Program-made: the position numbers and the translations under genes
Shown: piece by piece, positions 9,401 to 17,286 of the stretch
Layout of the letters: each line of letters opens with the position of its first letter
Numbering within the stretch: position 1 is the first letter of the stretch
The notes under the pieces: model-generated
The model's database searches: none
What the model was told of the DNA's origin: nothing
Seen by the model: only the letters and a program-made list of their open reading frames with translations
Assembly: GCA_964585575.1 (NCBI GenBank)
Contig: CAZPEM010000012.1
Coordinates: 1-37,673 of the forward strand
DNA length: 37,673 nucleotides
Source of the DNA: UBA4655 sp964585575
GTDB lineage: Bacteria > Planctomycetota > Planctomycetia > Pirellulales > UBA1268
Direction: 5' to 3'

Positions 9401-11644
9401 GCGACAGCCTGGCAGGCGTTTCGCCTGCTCGCCGACGAGCCGCCGGCCGCGGATACGTCGTTCGTCGACTCCGCCGACCCGGCCGTGGTTTCCACGGGCG
9501 ACCGGTGGCTCCGCGGTCGGCTCATGGAGATCCTCGCCATGTCCTCGGAAGGGACGCCGCCATCGGTGGAACTCCGCCGGGAGATCGAGGAGACGGTGCG
9601 GCGGCAGCTCGATCGTGCCGCGGAAGCTGCGGACCCGGTCGCGGCGATCGATCGTTTTCTCCATCGCTTCGATGTCGTGTTTCCACGGATCCCCGGAGAG
9701 GTCGGGGAAAGGCTGGAGCAGCCCGGCTTGGCGGCGCGGCGGATGCGATGTGAGCGGATCGTTGCCGCCGGAAGCTCGGCGGAATCGGACGACGCTCGCA
9801 GGCTCGCGCTCGGCCGCGATCTGCTTCTCCTTTCCATGCTGCGTTCCGAAGACGGTGCCATCCGCGACGTGGCCGCCAGGTTCGCGCCGCCGCACGACGG
9901 ATCGAACGCCGTCGAAGTCGGCCGACGCGGCACGATCCCCGTCAAGGACGACGAGACATGGCCGGTCGGAGGGGTCGTCGTGAAGCGGGAGGCTCGGAAT
10001 GCCCGCGGCATGAACGAGCATCTCCATCGACTCGCGAGAATCGTTCCCGTCCCCTGCGATGCGGACATCGGGGCGACGGCGAACGGCCTGTCGCTGCCCG
10101 ACCTGCGGCTCTCCTATGACGTGCACAACATGAACTCCGTCATCGCCAGCGACGGCCTCGGTCGCAGGCTCGGTGAGCCGCTCACGTTCGAGAACGCGAT
10201 GTCCATGTTCGGCGGGATGCAGGGTTCCGCGATCGAAGCCACCGCGGTGGGGCGCGTGGTCGTGCTGCGGAACGGCGGCACGGTCACGGCCTTCGAACTG
10301 GCCGCCGGCGGGGGAAGACACCGGAAGCTGTGGTCCAGGGCCGGCGACCAGCGGGGCGTGATCAACGGCGCGAATGCCCGCGTGATCGTCGGAAATGGGG
10401 TTCTCGGGAACGGCGTTCAGGGGAATGGAATGCGACGGGCGGGCGGCTTGCCGCGGAACGAAAAGATGCCGCTCGGGATGCGGCTGAACGAGCCGGCGAT
10501 CGAATCGGCGGGAGCAGGCGGCGTTCAGATCGGCCGCGGCACGACCGCCGGGGTGCCCGTGATCGCCAACGGGGTGCTCGAACTCCGCGACGTGCTCACC
10601 GGCGAGGTGTTTTGGACCCGGCGAGGCATCCCGTCGTCGTGCGACCTTCTCGGGGATGAACGGTTCCTCATCGTCCTGCCGCGGGACGGCAGGAATGCGG
10701 CCGTTCTGTCGATGGTCGACGGCCGTGCCGTGCGTCGGCTCGACCTGCCGCCCCGCGAGCAGCGGCTCTGCGCGAGCGGTCGACGGCTCGTGGTGATCGA
10801 CGAGCCGGCCGGCAGGCAAAACGCTGCCCCGCTCGTCTCGAGCGTGGGGCTGGCCGTGATCGACACCGCGACCGGCCGCCGCGAGCCCCTCGGCGACTTT
10901 GCGGCCGACGCGCGGGCGACCATGGTGGGCGGGGAGGAACTCGCCGTGCTCGAAGGCCGCGGGCGGATGACGCTCGTTCGGATCGCCGACGGCAAGGTGA
11001 TCTTCTCGCGGACGCTCGACCAGATGCCGGGCGGGCTCGAAGGCTTGCACGTGCTTCCATGGAACGACCGACTGCTCGTCGTGGCGGCGAGGCAGGAGAC
11101 GGCGGAGGAACGGCAGGAGATGGAACAACTCGGCCTCGTCATGGGCATGCCCCATGCATGGGGCATCGAGGACGCCACGCCGGTCGTGACGGGATCGGTC
11201 TGGTCGCTCGATCGAACGACCGGCGAATCGCTCTGGTCGATGCCGGCGAGCGTCCTGCGCCACGGCCTCGTGCTCAGCCAGCCCGCCGGACTCCCGGTGC
11301 TCGTCTTTGCGAGGCAGGTCCATTCGAGGCGGGGCGACGACCGGCCGAAGCTGGGCCTGCTCTGCCTCGACAAGCGAACGGGCCACGAAATCATCGCCGA
11401 AGATCGGCTTCCGCTCGAGCCCAACACGCTCTCCACCTGCGAGGTCAGCGGCGACCCGGCCGGCCACCGGATCCTCTTCGAGGTCGGTACGGAGAGGATC
11501 TCGCTCACGTTCGACGGCTCTTCGATATCCCCCAGGCCTCCCCATCAGGCGACCCGTCGCCCTGCCGAGGGCAAGGATGTCTGGCGGGCGATCGAACAGT
11601 TCATGCAGCAGCTCATCCCCGTCCCGGCGGCGAGCCGCCCATGA
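6416..11644 (+). CDS. Giant secreted protein with two PQQ-like beta-propellers and TPR-like segments
   Basis: A 1742-residue protein. A hydrophobic secretion signal lies at about residues 33-55 (ALLAGPAIGLMAVLLSG), so either the ATG at 6416 gives a long charged leader or translation begins at TTG 6494. Residues 100-140 look TPR-like (DRAIRLLDEGRWSDASTLL). An Asn-rich repeat follows near 157-174. The first propeller (about 400-880) shows FETGKRIWMQ, ASGKAIWSQPL, RSGRLVWKRP and INGEAAWKE; a helical TPR-like part (about 900-1200) includes NADDPWALYWRGQAMLDRG; a second propeller (about 1240-1740) has LTGEVFWTRR, RTTGESLWSMPA and DKRTGHEII. Three in-frame short tandem duplications sit in loops. 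No enzyme site is visible, so a large periplasmic or surface scaffold is likely. Its stop overlaps the ATG of the toroid gene (ATGA), implying coupled translation. Confidence 0.88.
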   Translation: MIPRIGLVFREEKSRPRAEISHVFHGLRCFAQGRALLAGPAIGLMAVLLSGSPAADVWGQDPAANEPAEAEGREAVAGERAGPGDGDGDGDGGEGFEDGLYLPSDRQRQRQLDRAIRLLDEGRWSDASTLLDEILAADNDSFHRDRPARAGSGRNDVRNINNGRNNNNGRNNEGNNGPRAVAPRRADAGAAGTWKSMKSVAADLIDSLDKEGREAYELQFRLRAERALEKAIADGDPDTIMAVARRWFHTPAGGKAAMLLALTTLEGGQPLAAVAWLDRLRSSRHAAAFEPTLSVMRAIAHRRTGDLPRAVAALEDAKKSRRVELRIAGRDLAVAYPSGGAEAWLARVDGEVPPRVAMRASEWPMPGGDPTRNAVLDGARPLLAPRYRVSLARHPDEARGFERHRQTMAEQQIPLLPAGQPLAVEGRVFVHSSLGLLAIDFETGKRIWMQSGAFGVADDPLFMEESSGIDQQQVDDRVFEDATAGTITSDGNLVFAVENPRQAYAVAELQAAFRNPLNPLQPGSSNALSAYEIGGKGRLAWRLSGRGAAEANDQESVERAHEGWFVGPPLPAAGQLFVMVEAKGGIRLDVLDSASGKAIWSQPLAELDDGRAIDKPAGRERRFAGLTPSLAEGVLVCPTGAGAIVGVDLATRTLLWAYRYPLSSMETTAINGGMINGGMMVQAIGPGGLVIRRGPNGAIIMQGPGASLAARSQWVDGTPILAEGRVVVSPRESDELHCLDLRSGRLVWKRPRKQGLYVAGIVDGRVIVVGGRGVEALSLINGEAAWKEAVSLQNTSPCGRGCIVGGRLLLPTDAPEVIEIDLAGGRMLGRSAGRGGHGAGGQASGGQASGPVGRAASAGGRGVLPGNLVAYRGEVISQTASSLDVYHQAEPLERVVETALSKNADDPWALYWRGQAMLDRGRTSAGIASVQAAHAADPKRISDGMVADTILFAMERDFPAASPLWKEAAASAADAATKESVLRVAVDGFLKARDPATAWQAFRLLADEPPAADTSFVDSADPAVVSTGDRWLRGRLMEILAMSSEGTPPSVELRREIEETVRRQLDRAAEAADPVAAIDRFLHRFDVVFPRIPGEVGERLEQPGLAARRMRCERIVAAGSSAESDDARRLALGRDLLLLSMLRSEDGAIRDVAARFAPPHDGSNAVEVGRRGTIPVKDDETWPVGGVVVKREARNARGMNEHLHRLARIVPVPCDADIGATANGLSLPDLRLSYDVHNMNSVIASDGLGRRLGEPLTFENAMSMFGGMQGSAIEATAVGRVVVLRNGGTVTAFELAAGGGRHRKLWSRAGDQRGVINGANARVIVGNGVLGNGVQGNGMRRAGGLPRNEKMPLGMRLNEPAIESAGAGGVQIGRGTTAGVPVIANGVLELRDVLTGEVFWTRRGIPSSCDLLGDERFLIVLPRDGRNAAVLSMVDGRAVRRLDLPPREQRLCASGRRLVVIDEPAGRQNAAPLVSSVGLAVIDTATGRREPLGDFAADARATMVGGEELAVLEGRGRMTLVRIADGKVIFSRTLDQMPGGLEGLHVLPWNDRLLVVAARQETAEERQEMEQLGLVMGMPHAWGIEDATPVVTGSVWSLDRTTGESLWSMPASVLRHGLVLSQPAGLPVLVFARQVHSRRGDDRPKLGLLCLDKRTGHEIIAEDRLPLEPNTLSTCEVSGDPAGHRILFEVGTERISLTFDGSSISPRPPHQATRRPAEGKDVWRAIEQFMQQLIPVPAASRP
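6885..6938 (+). repeat. 18-bp in-frame tandem repeat (Asn-rich)
   Basis: Three degenerate 18-bp units (6885-6902, 6903-6920, 6921-6938), the middle one reading gacgaaacaacaataatg. They encode RNxNNG-type hexapeptides within the giant propeller protein and are strikingly AT-rich for this genome. Confidence 0.85.
8423..8452 (+). repeat. 15-bp exact tandem duplication
   Basis: Two identical copies of atcaacggcggcatg (8423-8437, 8438-8452) inside the first propeller of the giant protein, encoding INGGM twice. Confidence 0.9.
8933..8962 (+). repeat. 15-bp tandem duplication
   Basis: Two copies of ggcgggcaagcatcg (8933-8947, 8948-8962), differing only at the last base. They encode GGQAS twice in a glycine-rich loop of the giant propeller protein. 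Confidence 0.9.
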
Positions 11645-12741
11645 AAGCCCCGGCCATGAATCCCGACGCTCTTTCGACCTGCGCGGCCGCGTGGATCCGG
11701 GCTCTCGCGGCAGCGGGCTTCGCACTCGTCGTGATGTTCGCCTCGTCGACGCGGGCGATCGCCGACGCCGAGCAGGAGCCCGGCCGACGCGGCCGCGTGG
11801 AGGAGGTGATCGGCGAGGGGCTCGAATGGCTCCGCAACAGGCAGTCGCGGCGGGGGAGCTGGTCCGCGAACGAAGGCCGTTATCCGACGGCGATGACGGC
11901 GCTCGCGGGCACGGCGATGCTGCTCGAGGGATCGACGACGACGCAGGGCCGCTTCTCCGAGCCGATCCGGCAGGCGGTGGACTACCTCGTGAGCCGCTCC
12001 CGCCCGAACGGCCTCATCGGCGACCCCAAGACCGACGATCGCTACACCTACGGCCACGGATTCTCGATGCTCTTCCTCTCGCAGGTGCTCGGCGAGGAGG
12101 AGGACGAGCGGCGGCGGGACGAACTCGTTCGCGTGCTCGAGAAAGCGGTCGAGTTCTCGGGGCGGGCGCAGACCGGTGACGGCGGCTGGGGCTACGTCAG
12201 CGCCAAGGACGGCAACGGCTTCGACGAGGGATCGACGACGATCACGCAGGTGCAGGGGCTGCGCGGCTGCCGCAACGCCGGGATCGCCGTGCCGAAGGAG
12301 ATCATCGACCGTGCGATCGGCTACATCCACAAGTGCATGATGCCCGATGGCGGCGTGCAGTACAGTTCGAAGGGGGGCGGAGGCCGCCCGGCGATCTCGG
12401 CCGCTGCGATCGCCTGCCTGTTCAACGCGGGCGAGTATGACGACACGCACGTGCCGCGGATGCTCGACTACGCGGAAAGGCATCTCGGCAACATCTCCAA
12501 CAACGGCTTTGGCCACTGGCACTACGCCCACTTCTACTACGCCCAGGTCATGTACCGCGAGGGAGGCAAGAAGTGGGACGCCTACCGCGCGCAGATGGAA
12601 AAGCGGCTCGTCGGCGAGGCCCAGAAGGACCGCGACGGCCTCTTCTGGCCGCAGGGCTACATCGGACCGGTCTACACCACCGCCTCGAACCTCACGATCC
12701 TCCAGCTCGACAAGGGGACGCTCCCGATCTACCAGCGGTGA
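11641..12741 (+). CDS. Secreted alpha/alpha-toroid protein (prenyltransferase / squalene-hopene cyclase-like repeats)
   Basis: A 366-residue protein with a signal peptide or anchor (AAGFALVVMFASSTRAIADAE) ending near residue 43. The rest is a helical toroid: repeats such as LEWLRNRQSRRGSWSANEG, VDYLVSRSRPNGLIG, VEFSGRAQTGDGGWGYVS and IGYIHKCMMPDGGVQY resemble the QW motifs of squalene-hopene cyclases and prenyltransferases. It is about half the length of a true cyclase and I see no DxDD catalytic motif, so it is probably a binding or structural relative rather than a terpene cyclase. The ATG at 11641 overlaps the stop of the giant propeller gene, and an in-frame ATG at 11656 is an alternative. 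Proteins of this form recur in planctomycetes (recalled, not searched). Confidence 0.85.
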   Translation: MKAPAMNPDALSTCAAAWIRALAAAGFALVVMFASSTRAIADAEQEPGRRGRVEEVIGEGLEWLRNRQSRRGSWSANEGRYPTAMTALAGTAMLLEGSTTTQGRFSEPIRQAVDYLVSRSRPNGLIGDPKTDDRYTYGHGFSMLFLSQVLGEEEDERRRDELVRVLEKAVEFSGRAQTGDGGWGYVSAKDGNGFDEGSTTITQVQGLRGCRNAGIAVPKEIIDRAIGYIHKCMMPDGGVQYSSKGGGGRPAISAAAIACLFNAGEYDDTHVPRMLDYAERHLGNISNNGFGHWHYAHFYYAQVMYREGGKKWDAYRAQMEKRLVGEAQKDRDGLFWPQGYIGPVYTTASNLTILQLDKGTLPIYQR

Positions 12742-12784
12742 GGGCCGAACCTTCCGCCGCTTGCACGTCAACCTTGCTGGGTTC

Positions 12785-12900
12785 GGGGCTGCCCGTGCCA
12801 CGTCTCCGGACGTTCGCTTCGTGATAGTTCTGCCGGCGGGCTTCGCGGTATCCTGCCTGCGCTCGCTCCCATAGCCCGGCGACATGGCACGGGCAGCCCC
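12785..12900. repeat. REPIN-like inverted repeat element
   Basis: Two 25-base arms (12785-12809 and 12876-12900) are inverted copies with 23 of 25 positions identical, each containing ggggctgcccgtgcca or its near copy at the outer end and ccgg at the inner end. A 66-base spacer separates them. It fills much of the 306-base gap between the toroid gene and moxR-like gene, where I find no coding frame. The form fits a REP doublet (REPIN) or small MITE; transcribed, it could form a long hairpin. Confidence 0.75.
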
Positions 12901-12972
12901 TCACGGTCAACGCTCAGGCACTTCGATGCTGAACTCCTGGGGAGCGGCTGCTTCGTCGCTCCGCCGCGGTAT

Positions 12973-13002
12973 TCAGCTTCTGCGGGCGATCTGCTGTAGA
13001 AT
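12973..13002 (+). promoter_or_regulatory. Possible promoter of the MoxR cluster
   Basis: TAGAAT at 12997-13002 matches five of six positions of a -10 box and is preceded 18 bases upstream by a poor -35 (TTCAGC, 12973-12978). Transcription would begin near 13009, about 39 bases before the MoxR start. Confidence 0.4.
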
Positions 13003-13047
13003 GTCGGCACTTCGATTCCCGATTCCTGTCGGTCCCTGGAGACTCGC

Positions 13048-14091
<1,044 letters not shown>

Positions 14092-14982
14092 CGCGATCCA
14101 TCGGATCGCCAAACTCGAGCTGCGGGCGCGAGCCGTCGTCGAGGGCGTGCTCGCCGGCCTCCACAAGAGTCCCTACAAGGGGCAGAGCGTGGAGTTCCTC
14201 CAGCACCGTGAGTACGTCCGCGGGGACGATCTGCGGCGGGTCGACTGGAAGGTCTGGGGGCGGCAGGACCGGCTCTACGTCAAGGAGTTCGAGGAGGAGA
14301 CGAATCTCCGCGTCTCGCTCGTCGTCGATTGCTCGGCGAGCATGGAATACCGTCGCGATGCGGCGGCCCTCTCGAAGTACGACTACGCCGCCACGATCGC
14401 CGCGAGCCTCGCCTGGCTCGCGCTCTCCCACGGCGACGCGGTCGGCTGCACGGTCTTCGACGACGCCGTTCGCGCCGCCGTGCCCCCGCGGACGAAGCGG
14501 ACGCAGCTCCAGAGCGTGATCGACGTGCTCGAGACGCCGCGGCCACGGCGGCCGACCGACTTCCTGCCGGTGCTCCGGGGCCTGGCCGAAACGCTGCCGA
14601 AGCGGGGCATGGTGGTGATCGTGTCGGACCTGCTCGGCACCGGCGAAAACGACGGCTGGCAGGGCGTCTTCAAGGGGATGCGATTCCTGCGGAACCGCGG
14701 CCACGATCCCGTGCTGCTCCACGTGATGGACGACGACGAACTCGACTTTCCGTTCGACGGCCCGACGCGTTTCGACGGCATGGAGTTGCCCCGGCAGATC
14801 GCCTGCAACCCGAGGGCGTTGCGGGCCGGATACCTCGAGGCGGTCGAGGAGTTCCTCGGTCAGGTCCGCCGGTCGGCCGCGGCCGCGAAGTGCGATTACT
14901 CCCTCATTCGCACCAGCGAGCCGGTCGAAACGGCGCTCGTGAAGTTCCTCTCCCGCCGCGCCTCGATGGCGGTCTGATCACG

Positions 14983-17286
14983 ATGCCAGCCTTCGACTTC
15001 ATGCCGCTGTTGCTCTGGGGCCTCCCGCTGGCGGCCCTGCCGGTGATCATCCACCTGATCAACCTGCTGAAGCACCGCGACGTCCGCTGGGCTGCGATGG
15101 AGTTCCTCCTGGCAAGCCAGAAGAAATACCGCACGCGGGTCGTGCTGAAGCAACTTTTGCTGTTGGCAATGCGGGTCGCGGCGATCGCGGGCGTGGTCGC
15201 GATGCTCGCGCAGCCGCGGCTCGCCTCGGCGCTCGGTCGTCTGCTCGGCGGCTCGCAGACCTCCCACATCATCCTCCTCGACGACAGCTACTCGATGGGG
15301 GAAACGACGGGCGACAGGAGCTGTTTCGAGCGGGGTCGGTCCGTCGTCGAACGAATCGCCCGGGAGCTCGCGGCCGCCGGCGGCTCGCAGGAACTGTCGG
15401 TCGGGCGGTTCTCGCGGCTGGCCCGCGAAGGGGGCGATGCCGTCGCCGGCTTCGACCTCGATCGGCAGCCGCTGTCGGCCGAACTCGTGGACCGCCTCAC
15501 GACCCTGATGGCCTCGTTCGAGATCTCGGAGACCGATGCCGGCCCTCGGGAGCCGCTGGCGAAGGCCGTCGAGCGGAGCGGCGCGGGGCAGGGAGACGCC
15601 TTCGTGGTCTGGGTCGTGAGCGACTTCCGCAGCCGCGACTGGAAGGTCGCGGAAGAGGCCGCCGCGGCGATGAAGCAGCTTGCCGACGCCGGCGGGCAGC
15701 TGCGGCTCGTGGACTGTGCTCTCGCTCTCGACGCCGACGGCAGGGCCGCCGGCTCGACGGATGGGAACGGGAATCTCGGCATCGAGGAGCTCGCCATGGC
15801 CGGGGGCGTGCCGGCGGCCGGCGTGCTCGTGCCGATGGAGGTGACCGTCCGCAACCACGCGGAGTCGGCCGTCCGCGACGTCGAGGTGGAGCTCGAGGAG
15901 GACGGCGTGCCGCGGCCGGGAATTCGGATCGATCAGATTCCGCCGCAGTCGGCGGTGACCCGCCGGTTCGACGCGAGGTTTCCGGCGACCGGCAGCCGCA
16001 CGATCGTCGCACGACTCGCGAGCGATTGCCTCGAAGCCGACAATGCCCGCAACGCGGTGCTGGAGATCGTCGACGCCTGCGACGTGCTGCTCGTGGACGG
16101 ACGGCTTGCGAAGGCCGGCGAGGCTGCAGACTTCGCGGGCGACTCGTTCTACCTGGCGACCGCGCTGTCGCCGGGGGCCGGGGCACCCACCGGCCTGCGG
16201 CCTCGCGTCGAGCCTCCGCGGTCGCTCGCGACGCTCGACCTCTCTGGCTTCGACTGCATCTACCTGCTCGACGTCGAGCGGCTCGACGAGTCCGAGATCC
16301 GGCCGCTGGAGGCCTATGCCAGGGCGGGCGGCGGGGTCGTGTTCTTCATGGGGCCGCGGTCCGACCCGGAGTTTCTCACGTCGAAGCTCCACCGCGGCGG
16401 CGACGGCCTCTTTCCCGTGCCCGTGGCGGGCGCGGTGGACCTCCTGCCCGAGCGGTCGGGCGACGTGCCCGACGTCGTCGTCGAGGATCACCCCGTGGTG
16501 GCGGTGCTCTCCGGACAGCGGAACCCGCTGCTGGGCTCGGTCCGAATCGGCCGCATCATGGCGGTCGACCGGGAGTTCGTGCCCGAACCGGGCAGCGGGC
16601 TGAGGCGGTTGCTCGGCGTCCGAACCGGTCAGCCGCTGATCCTCGAGAAGCCCTTCGGCGACGGCCTCGTCGTGGCGGTGATGACCACGGCATCGCCCAC
16701 GTGGAACAACTGGTCGCGGGGGAATCCGTCGTGGGTGGTCGTGATGCTCGAACTCGAGGGCCACCTGGCGAGGGCCCGCGCCCGTGCCCGCTCGCTTTCC
16801 GTGGGTGAGCCCTTCGAGGTGCCGCTCGAGGCCGGTCGCGACGAGATCGACGTCGATTTCGAACTCCCCTCCGACCGAGGCATCGTGCACGTCACCGCGA
16901 AGCCGCGGGAGGATGGGGCGCTCGTGGCCGTGTTGTCGGATACGACGCGGTCTGGAAGCTACGCCGCAAAGTGGAGACGGGCGGATGGAACGGAGCGGGA
17001 GAAGGTCGTCGCGGTGAACGTGGATCCCGGTGAGGGCGAGCTCGAACGGATCGGCCGCGAGCGGCTCGGTCGCACGCTCGCGGGCATTCCCCACCGCATC
17101 GATGCCGCCGACGATCTCGAGCCGGGTTCGCGGACGCTGGCGGGCACGTCGCTCGTGACGCCGCTCATCTACGGGCTGCTCGTGCTGCTTCTGCTGGAAC
17201 AGGCGGTCGCCTATTCCGCGAGCTACCACATGCCCCGCCGGGGCGGCTCCGCCGCGGCCGGCGGAAGGAGGGCGTCCGCGGGATGA
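14983..17286 (+). CDS. BatA-like membrane protein with VWA domain
   Basis: A 767-residue membrane protein. The N-terminus matches the aerotolerance-regulator (BatA) domain: a membrane segment at about 5-25 (LLLWGLPLAALPVIIHLI), then LLKHRDVRWAAMEFLLAS, then a second segment at about 57-76. A VWA domain follows with a DxSxS metal site at Asp100, Ser102 and Ser104. The middle has immunoglobulin-like strands and a region with a glutamine-amidotransferase-like outline (DVLLVDGR, YLLDVERLDESEI, GGGVVFFMGP) but no catalytic cysteine that I can place. A last membrane segment (LIYGLLVLLLLEQAVAY) is near residue 735. Start ATG at 14983. Its stop overlaps the next ATG by four bases (ATGA). It likely displays the VWA domain as a MoxR client or partner. 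Confidence 0.92.
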   Translation: MPAFDFMPLLLWGLPLAALPVIIHLINLLKHRDVRWAAMEFLLASQKKYRTRVVLKQLLLLAMRVAAIAGVVAMLAQPRLASALGRLLGGSQTSHIILLDDSYSMGETTGDRSCFERGRSVVERIARELAAAGGSQELSVGRFSRLAREGGDAVAGFDLDRQPLSAELVDRLTTLMASFEISETDAGPREPLAKAVERSGAGQGDAFVVWVVSDFRSRDWKVAEEAAAAMKQLADAGGQLRLVDCALALDADGRAAGSTDGNGNLGIEELAMAGGVPAAGVLVPMEVTVRNHAESAVRDVEVELEEDGVPRPGIRIDQIPPQSAVTRRFDARFPATGSRTIVARLASDCLEADNARNAVLEIVDACDVLLVDGRLAKAGEAADFAGDSFYLATALSPGAGAPTGLRPRVEPPRSLATLDLSGFDCIYLLDVERLDESEIRPLEAYARAGGGVVFFMGPRSDPEFLTSKLHRGGDGLFPVPVAGAVDLLPERSGDVPDVVVEDHPVVAVLSGQRNPLLGSVRIGRIMAVDREFVPEPGSGLRRLLGVRTGQPLILEKPFGDGLVVAVMTTASPTWNNWSRGNPSWVVVMLELEGHLARARARARSLSVGEPFEVPLEAGRDEIDVDFELPSDRGIVHVTAKPREDGALVAVLSDTTRSGSYAAKWRRADGTEREKVVAVNVDPGEGELERIGRERLGRTLAGIPHRIDAADDLEPGSRTLAGTSLVTPLIYGLLVLLLLEQAVAYSASYHMPRRGGSAAAGGRRASAG

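Noticed and set aside
9299..11725. An 808-residue minus-strand open frame opposite the giant propeller gene
   Set aside because: Low-complexity shadow of the coding strand, no signal peptide, domain or ribosome-binding site.
11641..12741. A functional squalene-hopene cyclase for hopanoid synthesis
   Set aside because: About half the length of a cyclase, has a secretion signal and lacks a DxDD motif.
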